NCBI GenBank assembly: GCA_900555555.1 | Contig: USLK01000006.1 | Location: 1 to 63,771, forward strand | DNA length: 63,771 bases | DNA from: an uncultured Collinsella sp. | Lineage (GTDB): Bacteria > Actinomycetota > Coriobacteriia > Coriobacteriales > Coriobacteriaceae | Direction: 5' to 3' | Shown here: positions 62,095-63,771 of the stretch, one piece after another | Numbering within the stretch: the stretch's first letter is position 1 | How the letters are laid out: every line of letters starts with the position of its first letter | The notes under the pieces: generated by a model | The model's database searches: none | What the model saw: the letters and a program-made list of their open reading frames with translations, nothing else | What the model was told of the DNA's origin: nothing | Translations under genes and position numbers: made by a program

Positions 62095-62171
62095 GGACCG
62101 TTAGCTCAGCTGGCCAGAGCAGGGGACTCTTAATCCCAAGGTCCAGGGTTCGAATCCCTGACGGTCCACCA
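62095..62171 (+). tRNA. tRNA-Lys (CTT), copy 2
   Basis: Base-for-base identical to copy 1, including ATATTT upstream of both. The 40-bp spacer between them is unrelated. Followed by a terminator. Confidence 0.95.
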
Positions 62172-62180
62172 TTTACATTT

Positions 62181-62206
62181 AAAGGAACCTTCGGGTTCCT
62201 TTTTTT
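62181..62206 (+). terminator. Terminator of the tRNA cluster
   Basis: A 9-bp stem (62181-62189 with 62194-62202) closed by a TTCG tetraloop, then a long T-run. Confidence 0.95.
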
Positions 62207-62240
62207 GTTAGCTCAAGCGGGTATGAGTCCAATCAATGTC

Positions 62241-62626
62241 TCACACCCGCTTGTTATTATTGGTCAGATTGATTGTGTGGGCCAAGTCTTTGCGTACATG
62301 CCCGATGTGAGTCTGCGCTCGAACAGCCCTCCGCAGCCGCCCGTGCACGAGAGTCTTTACGAGATCGGGGTCAGCCGCGCCGCATCCCACATTGATGACC
62401 GTGCCGATAAGGTCGGATTCATCATCCTCGTCTACCGGCGAGACCGGACCGAGCCCCCGTGTCTCCCCGGGAAAAAGCTCGAGCCGCCAAAGAGATGTCA
62501 CGAGCAGGCAAGTGTTACTTCTGCGCCTCTACGGGCGGCTTCAATGGCGGAGATCGTCCCGGCGATTCCAGAGCCGATGACAAGGACCCGCGGCCGGGTA
62601 AGCATTCCCACACATCTGTGGCACAT
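62241..62626 (-). pseudogene. Decayed FAD oxidoreductase, N-terminal fragment (NadB/L-aspartate oxidase-like)
   Basis: From ATG 62626 the minus strand encodes the FAD-binding start of a NadB/succinate-dehydrogenase-type flavoprotein: RVLVIGSGIAGTISAIEAAR followed by RGAEVTLACS, then a TGA stop (62498-62500). The same frame continues as HLFGGSSFFPG, a typical flavoprotein segment, and then shifts near 62455-62465 to another frame (GPVSPVDEDDESDLIGTVI and so on), which ends at 62241. A full enzyme would be over 450 residues, so the C-terminal two-thirds are missing. At least one stop, one frameshift and a truncation are present; it is a dead remnant. Confidence 0.75.
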
Positions 62627-62702
62627 TGGGGTTGGGGTGATGGGGATGTTACGGTGAACAGCGGTGGGGTATATGTAGAGCGTTCAACGAGAAAGGACCA
62701 TC

Positions 62703-63692
62703 ATGAAGATCAAAGTGTACGAACTCCGTCCCGATGAGCGCGCTGCGTATCGGAAGGCCGTGGACACGCTGCCGGCCGGTTTTGAAATCTCTTGCGAAAC
62801 CGCCGCGCTCACGCCCGATACCCTCGAAACCCTTGACGGGGCAGAGGCGATCGTGGCCGTCACTAAGACTCCCATGGATGCCGACAGCCTCGCCGTCTAC
62901 GCCCGCGCCGGTGTGCGCTATATCGCCACGCGTACCATTGGCTTCAACCATATCGATTTGGATGCGTGCCATCGTTTGGGCATTCGCGTGTGCAACACGA
63001 CCTATCCGCCGTATGGCGTGGCCGAGTTCGCCGTCATGCTTATGCTTATCGCCCTGCGCAAATATAAACCGGCCATGTGGCGTCAGCAGGTCAACGATTT
63101 CTCGCTGCCGGGGCTGCAGGGGCGCGAGTTGCGCACGTTGACTGTTGGCGTTGTGGGCACGGGTCGTATCGGGCGAGCGGTCATCGATGACCTGCAGGGC
63201 TTTGGCTGCAAGATCTTGGCGTACGATCCTTTTAAGAACGAGGAGCTCGAGAAGAGCGGCAAGGCCACCTATGTTCTGCTTGATGAGCTGTATGCCCAAA
63301 GCGACCTCATTACCGTTCATATGCCCCTCAATGAGGATACGCGCGGCTTTATCGGCCGCGAGGCGCTTGCCCGCATGAAAGATGGTGTGGTTTTGGTGAA
63401 CGTGAGCCGCGGTGAGCTCATGGACATGGATGCGCTGACCGAGGGCATCGAGGCTGAGAAGATTGGGGCGCTCGCCATGGATGTGTTTGCGGGGGAGGAC
63501 GGCATCTACCATGTGAACCGCGTGAACGATATCCTGTCCAACCGCACCATGGCGTATTTGAGGCAGTTCCCCAACGTGGTCTTGACGCAGCACATCGCCT
63601 TCTACACCGATGTCGATGTCGACTATATGGTCGAGCAGGGCGTGGCCGGCGTCATCGCGATGTCGCAGGGGGAGTGGCACGCCGAGCTGTAG
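62703..63692 (+). CDS. D-2-hydroxyacid dehydrogenase (D-lactate dehydrogenase/VanH type)
   Basis: The 329-residue NAD-dependent enzyme has the Rossmann motif VGVVGTGRIGRAV and substrate Arg in VNVSRGELMD. The Glu is in FAGEDGIYH and the catalytic His in LTQHIAFYT. The N-terminal substrate domain contains TRTIGFNHIDL, typical of the D-lactate/VanH branch. It should reduce pyruvate or other 2-ketoacids to D-hydroxyacids, for fermentation or peptidoglycan-related uses. AGAAAGGACC precedes the ATG. Confidence 0.9.
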   Translation: MKIKVYELRPDERAAYRKAVDTLPAGFEISCETAALTPDTLETLDGAEAIVAVTKTPMDADSLAVYARAGVRYIATRTIGFNHIDLDACHRLGIRVCNTTYPPYGVAEFAVMLMLIALRKYKPAMWRQQVNDFSLPGLQGRELRTLTVGVVGTGRIGRAVIDDLQGFGCKILAYDPFKNEELEKSGKATYVLLDELYAQSDLITVHMPLNEDTRGFIGREALARMKDGVVLVNVSRGELMDMDALTEGIEAEKIGALAMDVFAGEDGIYHVNRVNDILSNRTMAYLRQFPNVVLTQHIAFYTDVDVDYMVEQGVAGVIAMSQGEWHAEL

Positions 63693-63723
63693 CCTACGGG
63701 CTGCCGCCTGCGGCGTGGTAACG

Positions 63724-63771
63724 TACAATATTTTGCGCACTTTGACAGCGGAATAGCGTCCAGATAGAAGG
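63724..63771 (+). promoter_or_regulatory. Promoter and ribosome site of the next gene
   Basis: A TACAAT (63724-63729) and the terminal AGAAGG suggest that a plus-strand gene starts just beyond the window. A TTTGACA also lies at 63740-63746. Confidence 0.35.

Noticed and set aside
62215..62250. Hairpin CAAGCGGGT...ACCCGCTT downstream of the tRNA terminator
   Set aside because: A stem with one mismatch exists, but there is no T-run on either strand and no gene for it to serve, so I do not call a terminator.
61956..62657. 233-residue plus-strand frame over the tRNA-Lys genes
   Set aside because: It translates both tRNAs (duplicated AGQSRGLLIPRSRVRIPDG) and runs antisense to the flavoprotein remnant, so it is not a gene.
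1..63771. CRISPR arrays, insertion sequences or prophage
   Set aside because: No regularly spaced repeats, transposase or phage structural genes were found on either strand.

Overview
This looks like a chromosomal segment of a high-GC Gram-positive gut anaerobe of the class Coriobacteriia, most likely Collinsella or a close relative. This is inference from gene content, codon use and family resemblance; no search was run. Supporting signs are an ATP-type PEP carboxykinase, L-lactate dehydrogenase, two tandem acetate kinases with Pta, an eukaryote-like Ser/Thr kinase, an archaeal-type Pth2, a Rho with a long charged N-terminal extension, and several secreted or membrane proteins with signal peptides or single anchors. 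The window is almost fully coding. I see no phage, insertion sequence or CRISPR array, but several genes are damaged.

Layout. 1-1.65 kb: a truncated polysaccharide flippase and a lactate permease lacking its middle. 1.7-11.9 kb: pckA, DegV, pgi, two HAD phosphatases, TatD, TcdA, EttA and Pth2. 12-14.3 kb: two unrecognised lineage-type proteins. 14.4-19.9 kb: nadE, an aminotransferase, ldh and a nucleoid-associated protein. 20-22.5 kb: a DUF4190-like membrane protein, a small helical regulator and a membrane Ser/Thr kinase. 22.5-27.2 kb: a secreted cell-wall hydrolase, then a cobalamin riboswitch that drives two coupled surface proteins with DUF4430 domains, one of which also carries a beta-propeller. 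27.3-36.9 kb: two GtrA proteins, a second DegV, a TIM-barrel protein, an RNA methyltransferase, a lipid kinase, RNase D, a zinc peptidase, xseAB and a HIT protein. 37-43 kb: ackA-ackA, pta, glf and a glycosyltransferase. 43-46.6 kb: a P1 peptidase, Maf, a DJ-1 protein, a TrmA/RlmD-type methyltransferase and tRNA-Ala. 46.7-46.9 kb: a structured RNA resembling 6S RNA. 47-53 kb: DUF2871, a radical-SAM protein, pncB, proB and proA. 53-61.8 kb: an HD protein, CarD, argS, rho, an SDR and a three-gene membrane operon. 61.8-63.8 kb: tRNA-His, two identical tRNA-Lys genes, a decayed flavoprotein gene and a D-2-hydroxyacid dehydrogenase.

How the genes work together. Central metabolism is fermentative: pgi feeds glycolysis, ldh and the D-2-hydroxyacid dehydrogenase remove electrons as lactate-type products, and Pta with AckA makes ATP from acetyl-CoA. 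NAD supply relies on nicotinate salvage (pncB) and glutamine-dependent NAD synthetase (nadE), while a NadB-like flavoprotein gene is dead. The most interesting part is 23.9-27.2 kb. A B12-responsive leader precedes a two-gene unit encoding a signal-peptide protein with a DUF4430 domain, a PQQ-like beta-propeller and a C-terminal anchor, and an N-terminally anchored DUF4430 protein. I propose a Gram-positive surface corrinoid-capture system that parallels the Bacteroides BtuG propeller and animal transcobalamin.
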